The translations under genes were made by a program, and so were the position numbers. Positions 35,432 to 43,749 of a stretch of DNA of 46,077 nt are shown piece by piece (position 1 is the first letter of the stretch; each line of letters begins with the position of its first letter). Origin of the DNA: Duodenibacillus massiliensis (GTDB lineage Bacteria > Pseudomonadota > Gammaproteobacteria > Burkholderiales > Burkholderiaceae_F). The stretch is from NCBI RefSeq assembly GCF_900128485.1, contig NZ_LT635861.1, forward strand, positions 423,646 to 469,722, in the 5' to 3' direction. Below the pieces are notes generated by a model. It searched no databases. It was not told the DNA's origin and saw nothing but the letters and a program-made list of their open reading frames with translations.

Positions 35432-36187
35432 ATGCTGACCCTTAAGAAAACCCTGCCTGCACTCGCCGTGATTCTCGCGTTTGCGGCTCACTCCGTTACG
35501 GCGGCTGAGCTCAAAACGAGTGAAGAGCGTGAGTCTTACAGTATGGGGGCTTCTGTCGCCAACTACATCGCCGCGCAGATCATGAAGCAGGAAGCGCTCG
35601 GTGTAAAGACTGATAAAAAGCTCGTTCTGCAGGGCTTTAACGATGCGCTGCAGAATAAGTCGAAGCTTTCAGTCGACGACATCATCAAGGAACTCAACAA
35701 GCGCCAGGATGTTTTAAACAAGCTTGAAGAGAAGGCCGTTGAAAAGGCGCGCGCGAAAAACGCGGCTGACGGCAAGGCCTACCTTGAAAAAAACGCCAAG
35801 AAAAAGGGCGTCGTGACCACTGAGTCCGGTCTTCAGTATGAAGTGCTCAAGCAGGGTAAGGGTGCGCTTCCCACAACGGCTGACGTTGTGACGGTCAATT
35901 ACGAAGGCAGGCTCATTGACGGGACGGTCTTTGACTCGACCGCCCAGAGAGGCCCGCAGCGCTTTGTCGTGATGAGCGTGGTCCCCGGTTTTGAAGAGGG
36001 ATTAAAGCTCATGAAGGAAGGCAGCAAGTACCGTTTTGTCATGCCGGCAAAACTTGCGTACGGCTCCGACGGTATTGCGCAGATTCCTCCGGAATCCACA
36101 CTGATTTTTGAAGTTGAGCTGCTCAAGGTTGAAAAAGTCAAAGGACATCAGGGCATGATGAAAGGCATGGGAATGAGTGGCATGTAA
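35432..36187 (+). CDS. mccB: Periplasmic FKBP peptidyl-prolyl isomerase (MccB-like)
   Basis: 251 residues with a signal peptide (cleavage near VTA-AE, 25). An N-terminal helical dimerisation part (about 30-125) is rich in Lys, Glu and Ala. The FKBP domain (about 130-235) contains VNYEGRLIDGTVFDS, GFEEGLKLMKEGSKYRF and IPPESTLIFEVELL. FkpA has the same architecture. The protein ends in a Met/His-rich tail (GHQGMMKGMGMSGM) not part of the FKBP fold. A PPIase gene next to mccA is standard in mcc loci and is thought to aid folding of the cytochrome. The Met tail could bind Cu(I). Confidence 0.85.
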   Translation: MLTLKKTLPALAVILAFAAHSVTAAELKTSEERESYSMGASVANYIAAQIMKQEALGVKTDKKLVLQGFNDALQNKSKLSVDDIIKELNKRQDVLNKLEEKAVEKARAKNAADGKAYLEKNAKKKGVVTTESGLQYEVLKQGKGALPTTADVVTVNYEGRLIDGTVFDSTAQRGPQRFVVMSVVPGFEEGLKLMKEGSKYRFVMPAKLAYGSDGIAQIPPESTLIFEVELLKVEKVKGHQGMMKGMGMSGM

Positions 36188-36287
36188 TGCCTCTCGGATT
36201 TTTTCCCTCGCTTTGCATCACCCCGACGGAAAAACGTTGGGTGCGTACATAAAAGACGCACCGGGTAAGCAAAAAGGAACCGAATCA

Positions 36288-36941
36288 ATGACAACACTGG
36301 CGTGGGGGCTTGCTTTGGCGGCTTTGGTGCCGGCGGGGCTGTGCACTGCCTACGGCGTACGGTTTTCACATACGCCCGGGGCGGCCCGCGCAAAAGTTCT
36401 GACGGTACTTGCGGTGGTTTCCATCCTTGTGCTTTCAGCCGCAGGCTACGGGTTTCTGGGCCGTTTTTCGGACTGGGACACCCGTGAAGTCGACGAGTTT
36501 ACGGACTGGCAGCTTGCTGCCCGCATCACCGAAGCCCGCCGCGCCGTGAAGGCTGATCCGGAAAATGAGGCCGCGCAGATGAAACTTGCGCAGTCTTATT
36601 ACGCGGCAGGACTTTATAAGGATGCGGTTGACACACTGGATGCCGCCGTCACCCTCTGCGGCGAAACGCAGGAACTCTTGTCATTGAAGGCGCAGGCGCT
36701 TTACTACAGGGACGGACGCAGGTTCGGCCCGGAAGTCAGAGTCCTCACCGAAAGGCTGCTTCGCGCCAACCCCTACAACGTGGAAATCCGGCTTTTGATT
36801 GCCAACGATGCGTTTCTTACCGGGAACTATCAGAAGGCAATCGATGAGTGGGAGTTTCTGATCCGTTCGGGAGCGGCGGCAGGCCAGCGCGCGGCACTTG
36901 AAAACGCCGTCGCCAACGCCCGCAGCCGGATGACCCGATAA
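36288..36941 (+). CDS. TPR membrane protein (CcmI/NrfG-like)
   Basis: 217 residues. Two membrane helices (about 5-22 and 37-58) are followed by a periplasmic part with tetratricopeptide-like repeats (about 75-215), for example NEAAQMKLAQSYYAAGLYKDAVDTLDAA. CcmI and NrfG, which present apocytochromes to the haem lyase, share this layout. It starts at ATG 36288, which has AAGGA ahead. Together with the CcmF, CcmH and CcmG homologues downstream it would complete a private haem lyase complex for the CX15CH site. Confidence 0.75.
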   Translation: MTTLAWGLALAALVPAGLCTAYGVRFSHTPGAARAKVLTVLAVVSILVLSAAGYGFLGRFSDWDTREVDEFTDWQLAARITEARRAVKADPENEAAQMKLAQSYYAAGLYKDAVDTLDAAVTLCGETQELLSLKAQALYYRDGRRFGPEVRVLTERLLRANPYNVEIRLLIANDAFLTGNYQKAIDEWEFLIRSGAAAGQRAALENAVANARSRMTR

Positions 36942-37040
36942 GACGAAACGAATCAGCGGGAGACGTATTTTTCAGACGTTTCTTTCTGGTTACAGGTGAA
37001 AGAACAACTGAAGAAAAATACATACCCCTTGGAGAATATC

Positions 37041-37757
37041 GTGAGCGAAAAGATTGACAGGAGAAAGCTTCTCGCCGGAGCCGGATTAGGCGGCGCACTG
37101 CTCCTGCTTCAGACAGGCGGGTGCAGCAGCAACGGTTCGGGCGCAGCAGCCAAAGGTAAGCCCAAGTACGTGATGGTCTTTGACCAGAACAAGTGCGTGG
37201 GCTGCGGCGACTGCAAGGACGCCTGCACCAAAGTAAATGAATTACCGAAAGGCCAGTCGCGCCTGGCGCTGCAGTTTACCTGCGGCACCGACGGCACGGC
37301 ACAGTGCCCGAAGGAAGACGCACCGCGCGGCTACGCCTACGACCGCCGTTACGTGCGTGTGTCCTGCCAGCAGTGTCAGGATGCACCGTGCGTGAAGGTT
37401 TGTCCGACGGGCGCAGCGCACCGCGATCCCGAAACCGGCATCGTGACGATGAATCCGGACAAGTGCATCGGCTGCAAGTACTGTATCGTGGCCTGCCCGT
37501 ACAACGTCCGCTTCATCAATGAAAAGACCAAGGCAGCCGACAACTGCAACTTCTGCCTCGACAGCCGTCTGAAGAAGAATCAGACCCCGGGCTGCGTGGA
37601 AAGCTGCAAGTACGATGCCCTGATTTTCGGCGACGCAAGCGACGAGAAATCGTACGTGAGTCGCCTGTTGAAGGTGAAGGACAGCGTGCGCATCAAGCCT
37701 GAACTGGGCACTGATCCGGTCCTGCGCTACATCCCGATCGTAAAACTGGGAGTGTAA
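37041..37757 (+). CDS. mccC: Four-cluster ferredoxin subunit (MccC, NrfC type)
   Basis: 238 residues. A twin-arginine-like signal (DRRKLLAGAGLGGALLL) sends it folded to the periplasm; the following TGGCSS could be a lipobox. Four [4Fe-4S] sites are indicated by CVGCGDCKDAC (52-62), C81, C89 and CQQCQDAPCVKVCP (109-122), CIGCKYCIVACP (142-153), and CNFC to CVESC (169-189). It passes electrons from the quinol dehydrogenase MccD to MccA. GTG 37041 is chosen because GGAG precedes it at 7 bases; a GTG at 36996 would add 15 residues. The next gene starts 3 bases after the stop. Confidence 0.9.
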   Translation: MSEKIDRRKLLAGAGLGGALLLLQTGGCSSNGSGAAAKGKPKYVMVFDQNKCVGCGDCKDACTKVNELPKGQSRLALQFTCGTDGTAQCPKEDAPRGYAYDRRYVRVSCQQCQDAPCVKVCPTGAAHRDPETGIVTMNPDKCIGCKYCIVACPYNVRFINEKTKAADNCNFCLDSRLKKNQTPGCVESCKYDALIFGDASDEKSYVSRLLKVKDSVRIKPELGTDPVLRYIPIVKLGV

Positions 37758-37760
37758 GAA

Positions 37761-38675
37761 ATGGAAGCGAGCTTGAACTTTACCATCGGCTTAAGCCACG
37801 GCATTCAATGGCCCTGGCCCATTGCCGTGTATCTCTTCCTGGCAGGTATCTCGGGCGGTGCAATGGCAATTGCGCTGCTGGTGAACCTGTTTAAGGGTAA
37901 CTATGAAAATACGCCGCTTCTGAAGTCCGCCTCGATGGTGGCCTTCGTGACGATCGCGCTCGGCATGGTCTGCCTTGTGGCTGACCTTACCAAGCCTCTC
38001 GCCTTCTGGCGCATTCTCATCAACTACAACCTGACTTCAGTGATGAGTCTGGGCGTGATTGCGCTCATTGCATACATTCCGCTCACCTTCATCCTGATGC
38101 TCATGGCGTTCGGGCCGAAGTGCTGCCCGGCGTTGTCGGGCCTCATCGCTGCCATTGACGGCGTGAGAAAGCCCCTGTACTGGATCGTTCTGATCCTGGC
38201 GCTTACGATCTGCGCCTACACGGGTTTCCTCATTTCCGCACTGGTGCGCTTCCCGCTCATGAACACCGCCGTGCTGCCGGGGCTTTTTGTGGCTTCCGGG
38301 CTTTCTGCCGGTGCTGCTGCGGCGCGTTTGTTTGCCGTGGTGTGCTTCGGTGAAAAGCATGAAGGCTGCGATATGCACGTGCTGCACCGCGCCGAATATC
38401 CGATCATGGCCGCAGAACTTTTCTGCATCTTCATGATCGCGATGGCGATGGTGCTCGGCAACGAAGGTCAGCAGCTTGCGGCTGCGGCCTTCACGACCGG
38501 AACGTGGGCCACGCTTTTCTGGTGCGGCGTGATCGGTGTGGGCTTTGTCCTGCCCTTGATCGCGAGCTTCGGAAAATCGGCCGGTGCCTTCTGTCTGGGC
38601 GCTCTGGCGAGCATCTGCGGCATGATGTGCCTGCGTGTGTTCATCCTCTACGCCGGTCAGACATTCGTGCTCTAG
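37761..38675 (+). CDS. mccD: NrfD/PsrC-like quinol dehydrogenase membrane subunit (MccD)
   Basis: 304 residues with about eight membrane helices and short loops. The start LSHGIQWPWPIAVYLFLAGISGGA is typical of NrfD/PsrC. It oxidises menaquinol or ubiquinol in the inner membrane and hands electrons to MccC. It is tightly linked to mccC. Two hairpins follow, the second with a T-run, so the first transcription unit may end here. Confidence 0.9.
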   Translation: MEASLNFTIGLSHGIQWPWPIAVYLFLAGISGGAMAIALLVNLFKGNYENTPLLKSASMVAFVTIALGMVCLVADLTKPLAFWRILINYNLTSVMSLGVIALIAYIPLTFILMLMAFGPKCCPALSGLIAAIDGVRKPLYWIVLILALTICAYTGFLISALVRFPLMNTAVLPGLFVASGLSAGAAAARLFAVVCFGEKHEGCDMHVLHRAEYPIMAAELFCIFMIAMAMVLGNEGQQLAAAAFTTGTWATLFWCGVIGVGFVLPLIASFGKSAGAFCLGALASICGMMCLRVFILYAGQTFVL

Positions 38676-38741
38676 AGCATCGTGTCAGAACTGTTTTTGC
38701 CGTACACTCGGAAACTTCCGGTGTACGGCGGAAACGCGGGT

Positions 38742-38787
38742 AAGGCGCCGGTTGTGCAGTGTGTTTGTGCAAAGGCGCCTTTTTTGT
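38742..38787 (+). terminator. Terminator behind mccD
   Basis: AAGGCGCC pairs with GGCGCCTT, followed by TTTTTTG. A second hairpin without T-run (CCGTACAC with GTGTACGG, 38700-38727) lies just before it. The nosD-like and ccm genes beyond may be expressed at a lower level by read-through, or from an internal promoter. Confidence 0.75.
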
Positions 38788-38818
38788 ACCTTTTTCAAAT
38801 CATTTTTCGGGTGCGGCA

Positions 38819-40159
38819 GTGGTCTTTCCGGCAAAACTCAAACGGGCGGCGGCATCGGCGGTGTTACTCATGCTGCCGGTCTTGGCGTCCGCTCAAAGTG
38901 CGCCGGCAATTACCGCCGCAGACGGCACGGTCTGCACCGTCATAACACCGGAAACAGCGCTTTCCCGGGCGCTTTCCTCTGTCCCCCGCGGGGGGTGCCT
39001 CTACCTTAGTAAGGGCGTTTACAAAGGCCCCTGGGTGATAGCCAAAAGCGTCGATATCCGCGCGGAAACGGGCGCTGAAATCCGAGGACGCGGCACCGGG
39101 AGCACCATTAAGATTCTTGCCTCTGACGTGAAGCTCACGGGGCTTACGGTCACCGGGTTCGGGCGCGAAATCCTCTCGCAGGACGCGGGTATTCATATCC
39201 GTAAGTTTGCTCACGACATCACGATTACGGGCGTTACGGTCACAGGCCCCGGGTTCGGCGTGTATGCCGAAGGGGTCTCACGCCTTACGGTTCAGAATTC
39301 AGTGATCACGGGCGAAAAGAGCGAACACGTCCTTGACCGCGGCGACGGGGTGTACGTAAAAAGCACCGGGGGCGCCGTGATCCGCGGCAACACCATGCGC
39401 TACACGCGTGACGGCGTTTACCTGGAAAGCACCGACGGCTGCACGGTCAATGACAATGACTTTGCGGGCCTGCAGTACGGTGTGCATTTTATGTACACCA
39501 AAAACGACAGGGCGCAGGGAAACAAAAGCGAAGCCGTGATCGGGGGCGTTGCGGTGATGAGTTCCAGAAATTCCGTTGTTACCGGCAACGTCACGGACCG
39601 TGCCGTGGAGTTCGGGATTCTTTTAAATGAAAGCAACGGGTGCCTCGTTGAAAACAACACCGTGACACGCACGCACAACCCGCGGGCCAAAAGTGCCCTC
39701 AATACGGAAGGTAAGGGCCTTTTTATCTACGGCGCGGGCGTCAACCGGATTCTCAGCAACCGCTTTGAGACAAGCGACATCGGTATTGACATTGCCCTGG
39801 GGGGCGAGGGGAGCACCGTGCTCGGAAACGTCATCGACGACAACCGCACACAGGTGCGCTATATCGGGAAGAGACCCCTTACCTGGAGCGATAACGGGCG
39901 CGGCAACTACTGGGGTGCGGGCAGCGTCTGGGATCTGGACGGGGACGGTGTGGCCGATGCCCCGTACCAGCCCAATGATTCCCTGGACCGCCTCTTTTGG
40001 CTCTATCCGGAAGCGCGCTTTTTGATGGACAGCCCCGTGGTGTTTCTGCTCAGAAGAATCGCCGCAGGCCTGGCAATTGACAGCGGCAAGGGGATTACCG
40101 ACTACGCGGCGCTGGCCGTCAGGCCTGAGGCCGGGGCGCGCAAGGAGCCTGAGAAATGA
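38819..40159 (+). CDS. nosD: NosD-like periplasmic parallel beta-helix protein
   Basis: About 446 residues. A signal peptide (KLKRAAASAVLLMLPVLASAQS) precedes a right-handed beta-helix of many short repeats with the pattern G.....N.V......G (CASH domain), for example GDGVYVKSTGGAVIRGNTM and NSVVTGNVTDRAVEFGILL. NYWG and DGDGVADAPY towards the end are typical of NosD. NosD with NosF and NosY forms an ABC system that supplies copper to N2O reductase with NosL. Here nosF, nosY and nosL are absent. As MccA is a copper enzyme in studied species, copper supply is the best guess. The start is uncertain: GTG 38819 gives a clean signal peptide, and the frame is open to 38759, inside the terminator. 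Confidence 0.8.
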   Translation: MVFPAKLKRAAASAVLLMLPVLASAQSAPAITAADGTVCTVITPETALSRALSSVPRGGCLYLSKGVYKGPWVIAKSVDIRAETGAEIRGRGTGSTIKILASDVKLTGLTVTGFGREILSQDAGIHIRKFAHDITITGVTVTGPGFGVYAEGVSRLTVQNSVITGEKSEHVLDRGDGVYVKSTGGAVIRGNTMRYTRDGVYLESTDGCTVNDNDFAGLQYGVHFMYTKNDRAQGNKSEAVIGGVAVMSSRNSVVTGNVTDRAVEFGILLNESNGCLVENNTVTRTHNPRAKSALNTEGKGLFIYGAGVNRILSNRFETSDIGIDIALGGEGSTVLGNVIDDNRTQVRYIGKRPLTWSDNGRGNYWGAGSVWDLDGDGVADAPYQPNDSLDRLFWLYPEARFLMDSPVVFLLRRIAAGLAIDSGKGITDYAALAVRPEAGARKEPEK

Positions 40160-40250
40160 CGTGTGTTAAGGCCGCAGAAGGACTTTTCGGGCACAATGAA
40201 GACTCGTTTTGCGCGCAGGCCGTAAGCCTTGCCGCAGCAGGAGAAACACG

Positions 40251-42128
40251 GTGATTCCTGAGCTTGGTCTCTTTTTTCTGACGGCGGCGGCAGCGGCAGC
40301 GCTTGTCACGGCCGTCTTTTGTTTTTACGGTGTTGCCAAAGGCAATGTCTTTGCCCGTGACTTCTGGCGGGCAGGGCTCACCTCGGCCGTGATCTCTTTT
40401 TTTGCGGCAAGCATCTGCCTGACGGTGAGCTTTCTCACCGATGATTTTTCGGTTGCCTACGTTGCGCAGAATTCCAACAGTGCGCTTGCTCCTGTCTATA
40501 AGTTTGCCGCCTTCTGGGGCAGTCACGAAGGGTCGTTTCTGCTGTGGATTGACATGATTGCGGCGGCTGCGGCAACGGCACTTTTTTGCGCGCCCAAAGA
40601 CGCCCTTTTGAAAGCCGCAACCGCGGCGGTGAGCTCTGCTGTGCTCGCGGCTTTTTCTCTTTTTTCGCTGTTTACTTCAAACCCTTTTGCGCGGCTTCTG
40701 CCGCTCGTTCCCAAAGAAGGCAGAGACCTCAATCCCATTTTGCAGGACGTCGGGATGATCGTGCATCCGCCGCTTCTGTTTGCAGGATACGCGGGCCTTA
40801 CGATTGTGTTTGCCGTGGTGGCGGCGCTTCTGATGACGGGCTCGGCTGATGCGGCAAGACGCCGTTTCCTCAGAGGGCTTGTCTTTGTGACCTGGGCGTT
40901 TCTCACCGCAGGCAACGCTTTGGGCAGCTGGTGGGCCTACACCGAACTCGGCTGGGGCGGCTGGTGGTTCTGGGATCCCGTGGAAAATGCGTCCTTTATT
41001 CCGTGGCTTGTGACCACGGCGATGCTGCACGCCTTTGTTCTTCAGAAAACCGGGACATTCCGGCTTACGGTTTTTCTCGCGCTCATTTCCTTTGCGCTCT
41101 GTCTTTTCGGCTCCTTTATGGTCCGTTCCGGCATCGTTCAGTCGGTGCATGCCTTTGCCGCTGATCCCGCGCGCGGTGCGGCACTACTGATTCTGAGCGT
41201 GGTGCTTCTGGTGCCGGCTTTTGTGCTGTACGCCGCACGGATTGAAGGGTTCACGAAACATGAGGCAGAGGCTCAAGGCAGCCCGGGCGGCGTCTTTTAC
41301 TTTACGGTGACCGCCGGGATTTATCTTACGATTGCGGCAGCCGCAAGCGTCTTGATCGGCACGCTTTATCCCCTGATTTATGACCTCTTCGCGCTCGGAA
41401 AAATATCCGTGGGGGCGCCTTACTTCAACGCCTTTTTTGCCCCGATGACGATTGCCGCGGCCGTTTTGATCGGCGTGGTGCAGGCGGCAAAACTTCCGCG
41501 CCTGTTCTCTGTCTGTGCGGCTGTTCTTTCACTGGCGGCAGCTGCAGCAATCGCCGCCCTTTTTAAGCCCTCAGACCTGGTTCTTACGGTGCTCGGGTTT
41601 GCAGGGGCCTTCTGGGTGGCATCTACCGCCCTAGGGGCCGCAGCAAAACGCAGCATCAGCGCTGCTGCCGTTATTGCGCATCTAGGGCTTGCGGTGAGCA
41701 TGGCGGGGGCCACCGGGACCTCAAACTACGAAACGGAAAACCTTCTGAGAATGGGGCCGGGGCTCGGAAAACCCATTGCCGACCTTATCTTTGTCTACGA
41801 TGAAACAAAGGACGTCGTCACCCGCAACTACCGCGCAAAAGAAGCGCAGATACTTGTGATGAATGAGAAAGAAGAGGTGCAGTTTACCTTGCGGCCCCAG
41901 CGTCAGACCTTCACGACTAACGGCATGGAAATGACGGCGGCAGGGATCCGGCACGGCCTCTGGCGCGACATTTATGTGTCGCTCGGTAACGAACTCGGTA
42001 ACGGCGAATACCTGGTGAGAATCAGCATCAAGCCCCTGGTGAGCTGGCTTTGGGCGGGGGCGCTTCTGATGCTTCTCTCGCTGCCCCTGGCGTATATCGG
42101 ACGGCGCCGTAAGGAGACTCAAAAGTGA
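40251..42128 (+). CDS. ccmF: Cytochrome c haem lyase subunit CcmF (dedicated paralogue)
   Basis: 625 residues, a polytopic inner-membrane protein. The haem-handling WWD region reads WAYTELGWGGWWFWDPVENASFIPW. Four likely haem-ligand histidine sites are visible in HEGSFLLW, HPPLLFAGY, HAFVLQKTG and HLGLAVSMAG. GTG 40251 follows AGGAG at 7 bases. CcmF attaches haem to apocytochrome cysteines. No ccmABCDE genes lie nearby, so a general ccm set is expected elsewhere; this copy, as SirE in Shewanella, is probably specific for the CX15CH site of MccA. It overlaps ccmH by 4 bases. Confidence 0.9.
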   Translation: MIPELGLFFLTAAAAAALVTAVFCFYGVAKGNVFARDFWRAGLTSAVISFFAASICLTVSFLTDDFSVAYVAQNSNSALAPVYKFAAFWGSHEGSFLLWIDMIAAAAATALFCAPKDALLKAATAAVSSAVLAAFSLFSLFTSNPFARLLPLVPKEGRDLNPILQDVGMIVHPPLLFAGYAGLTIVFAVVAALLMTGSADAARRRFLRGLVFVTWAFLTAGNALGSWWAYTELGWGGWWFWDPVENASFIPWLVTTAMLHAFVLQKTGTFRLTVFLALISFALCLFGSFMVRSGIVQSVHAFAADPARGAALLILSVVLLVPAFVLYAARIEGFTKHEAEAQGSPGGVFYFTVTAGIYLTIAAAASVLIGTLYPLIYDLFALGKISVGAPYFNAFFAPMTIAAAVLIGVVQAAKLPRLFSVCAAVLSLAAAAAIAALFKPSDLVLTVLGFAGAFWVASTALGAAAKRSISAAAVIAHLGLAVSMAGATGTSNYETENLLRMGPGLGKPIADLIFVYDETKDVVTRNYRAKEAQILVMNEKEEVQFTLRPQRQTFTTNGMEMTAAGIRHGLWRDIYVSLGNELGNGEYLVRISIKPLVSWLWAGALLMLLSLPLAYIGRRRKETQK

Positions 42129-42508
42129 AACGACGGACAGTGCTTGCGGCTGGAATTTTCGCGTGCATGACGGCACGGGCCGAAGACCCCGGCAGACAAA
42201 GGCGAAACCTTGCCATTGCGATTTCCAAGGAACTCAGAGATCCGGCAAGCGCCAACTACACGCTTTTTGAAAGCGAAAGCTCGATTGCCGGGGAACTGAA
42301 GGCCGAAATCTATAAGCAGCTTGCCGAAGGCAAAACCCGGGAAGAAATCCTCGCGTTTTTCACGGCTCGCTACGGTGAACAGATCCGCTACGACCCGGCT
42401 TTAACGGGCGGCACGGCTCTTTTGTGGGCGGCACCCTGGGTGCTTTTTGCCGCCGCGGGCGCTGCTGCCTTCTGGCGCTTTAAAAGGCGTCGTCAGACGA
42501 ATGAATAA
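42125..42508 (+). CDS. ccmH: CcmH-like protein lacking the LRCxxC cysteines
   Basis: 127 residues: a signal peptide (1-19), a three-helix domain, one membrane helix (about 97-116) and a basic tail. The domain aligns well with CcmH/CycL (IAISKELRDPAS, then LKAEIYKQLAEGKTREEILAFFTARYGEQI). Where CcmH has LRCxxC, this protein has L37-R38-D39-P-A-S42, so both redox cysteines are replaced. The only cysteine, C14, lies in the signal peptide. CcmH normally reduces the disulfide of the apocytochrome; this protein cannot do so by the usual route and is more likely a structural part of the CcmF complex. Its start overlaps ccmF. Confidence 0.88.
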   Translation: MKRRTVLAAGIFACMTARAEDPGRQRRNLAIAISKELRDPASANYTLFESESSIAGELKAEIYKQLAEGKTREEILAFFTARYGEQIRYDPALTGGTALLWAAPWVLFAAAGAAAFWRFKRRRQTNE

Positions 42509-42532
42509 CAAACAAAGACCCTGAGGAACACT

Positions 42533-43171
42533 ATGAAGAAACTTTGGATTGCACTGGCAGGTGTTTTGGCAATCGGTGCGGCACAGGCTTCTATCTTTGA
42601 TGCGCCGGTCTATTCCACCGGTAATCAGCTCAAAAACCGGCCGCTTGCGTTTACCGACTTTAAGGAACTGGCGGGAGCGCACCCGGCGGAAAACCTGTCA
42701 TTTGAAGGCATGGACGGTAAAAAGCACGCAATCAGTGACTACAAGGGGAAACTCTTGATTCTCGATATGTGGGCGAGCTGGTGCGATCCGTGCCTGCGCT
42801 CGATTCCTTTGATTACCGAACTGCAGAAAAAGTTTAATCACGACCCCAAGAGCAAGGTGCGCTTTTATTCGGTGAGTATCGATGAACCGGGGACCGACGT
42901 GAAGGATTTCCTCGAAGAAAATAAGTTCCGTGGTTTTGAGACGTGGCTTGATCCGGAAAAGTCTATTTTCCGCATCATTCCGAGTGATGTGGTCCCGACG
43001 GCTTATTTCTTTGACGGCAAGGGTAACCTCGTGGGCTTTTTGCGGGGTTACGCCGACTGGATGGGCGAGGGCGTTGAAAACTTTCTGATCCGTATGGGTG
43101 AAAAGTACGCCGATCCCACGAAAATCAAGCCGAAGGTGAAGCCCCCGGTGCTGCCGCAGGTAACGCGTTAA
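42533..43171 (+). CDS. ccmG: Periplasmic thioredoxin-like protein (CcmG/TlpA type)
   Basis: 212 residues with a signal peptide (cleavage near AQA, 19). The thioredoxin fold starts near 53, with the active site WASWCDPC (C84, C87), and the cis-proline lies in SDVVPTAYFF. CcmG and TlpA/ResA proteins keep haem-site cysteines reduced. In this locus it keeps its CXXC while the partner CcmH has lost its own, so it could act on the apocytochrome directly. The tail (KIKPKVKPPVLPQ) is Pro/Lys-rich. It is the last gene of the locus. Confidence 0.85.
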   Translation: MKKLWIALAGVLAIGAAQASIFDAPVYSTGNQLKNRPLAFTDFKELAGAHPAENLSFEGMDGKKHAISDYKGKLLILDMWASWCDPCLRSIPLITELQKKFNHDPKSKVRFYSVSIDEPGTDVKDFLEENKFRGFETWLDPEKSIFRIIPSDVVPTAYFFDGKGNLVGFLRGYADWMGEGVENFLIRMGEKYADPTKIKPKVKPPVLPQVTR

Positions 43172-43178
43172 GTGCGGG

Positions 43179-43213
43179 TAAGGCCGGTCTTTGCAGAAAG
43201 TCCGGCTTTTTTG
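43179..43213 (+). terminator. Terminator of the mcc/ccm locus
   Basis: AAGGCCGG pairs with CCGGCTTT (one mismatch), followed by a run of T. Confidence 0.75.
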
Positions 43214-43220
43214 TGCCCGG

Positions 43221-43709
43221 TCAGAAGAGCTCTGGCTGCGGCGAGACATCCTTTTTCGTCTTTTTGGAGCGCTCGGGCTTAGCGGGTTTGGCAAGATCGG
43301 CTCTGATCCAGGCGATGATGAGTTCGATTACAAAAGCTTTTTCAGCATCTGTGAGCGCGTGTCCGGGCGTAATGCCGTGCCACTTCATCAGACAGGTGCG
43401 GCAGCAGCAGGCCGTGGCGTGCTGGGCGGTAAAGACGGGATGCCCCTTCATCGGCGTCTGATGTCCGTCGTTGGCGATTTGGGCGGGGGCAAGGCGCTTT
43501 GTAATGATCTCAAGCGCGTGCTGCCGCAAAAGGGCGTCGCCTTTTGTCTGCGCCGTTTCCCGGTCTTTGGCGTTTAAGCGGAAGCGGGCGCGGAAGTCTG
43601 ACTGCGCGAGGTGCGCGAGTTCCCGGGCCATATTGGCGTCCGAGAGGTCTGTGATGAGGCTTTGAAAGCCGCGCCATGTTGCCGGCTGCTCTAAGTGTTG
43701 ACTAGACAT
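43221..43709 (-). CDS. DUF4186 family protein
   Basis: 162 residues, of unknown function. The middle has FRARFRLNAKDR, KRLAPAQIANDGHQTPMKGHPVF and the striking AQHATACCCRTCLMKWHGI, which are the conserved blocks of DUF4186. The CCCxxC cluster with nearby His residues suggests a metal site. I use ATG 43709; the frame stays open upstream but only antisense to the next gene. A Lys/Pro-rich tail follows. It diverges from the gene at 43750 with a 40-base gap, so their promoters overlap. Confidence 0.8.
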   Translation of the reverse strand: MSSQHLEQPATWRGFQSLITDLSDANMARELAHLAQSDFRARFRLNAKDRETAQTKGDALLRQHALEIITKRLAPAQIANDGHQTPMKGHPVFTAQHATACCCRTCLMKWHGITPGHALTDAEKAFVIELIIAWIRADLAKPAKPERSKKTKKDVSPQPELF

Positions 43710-43749
43710 AAAATAACCGATACGCGTCGAAAAAAGGACGGTACGCAAG

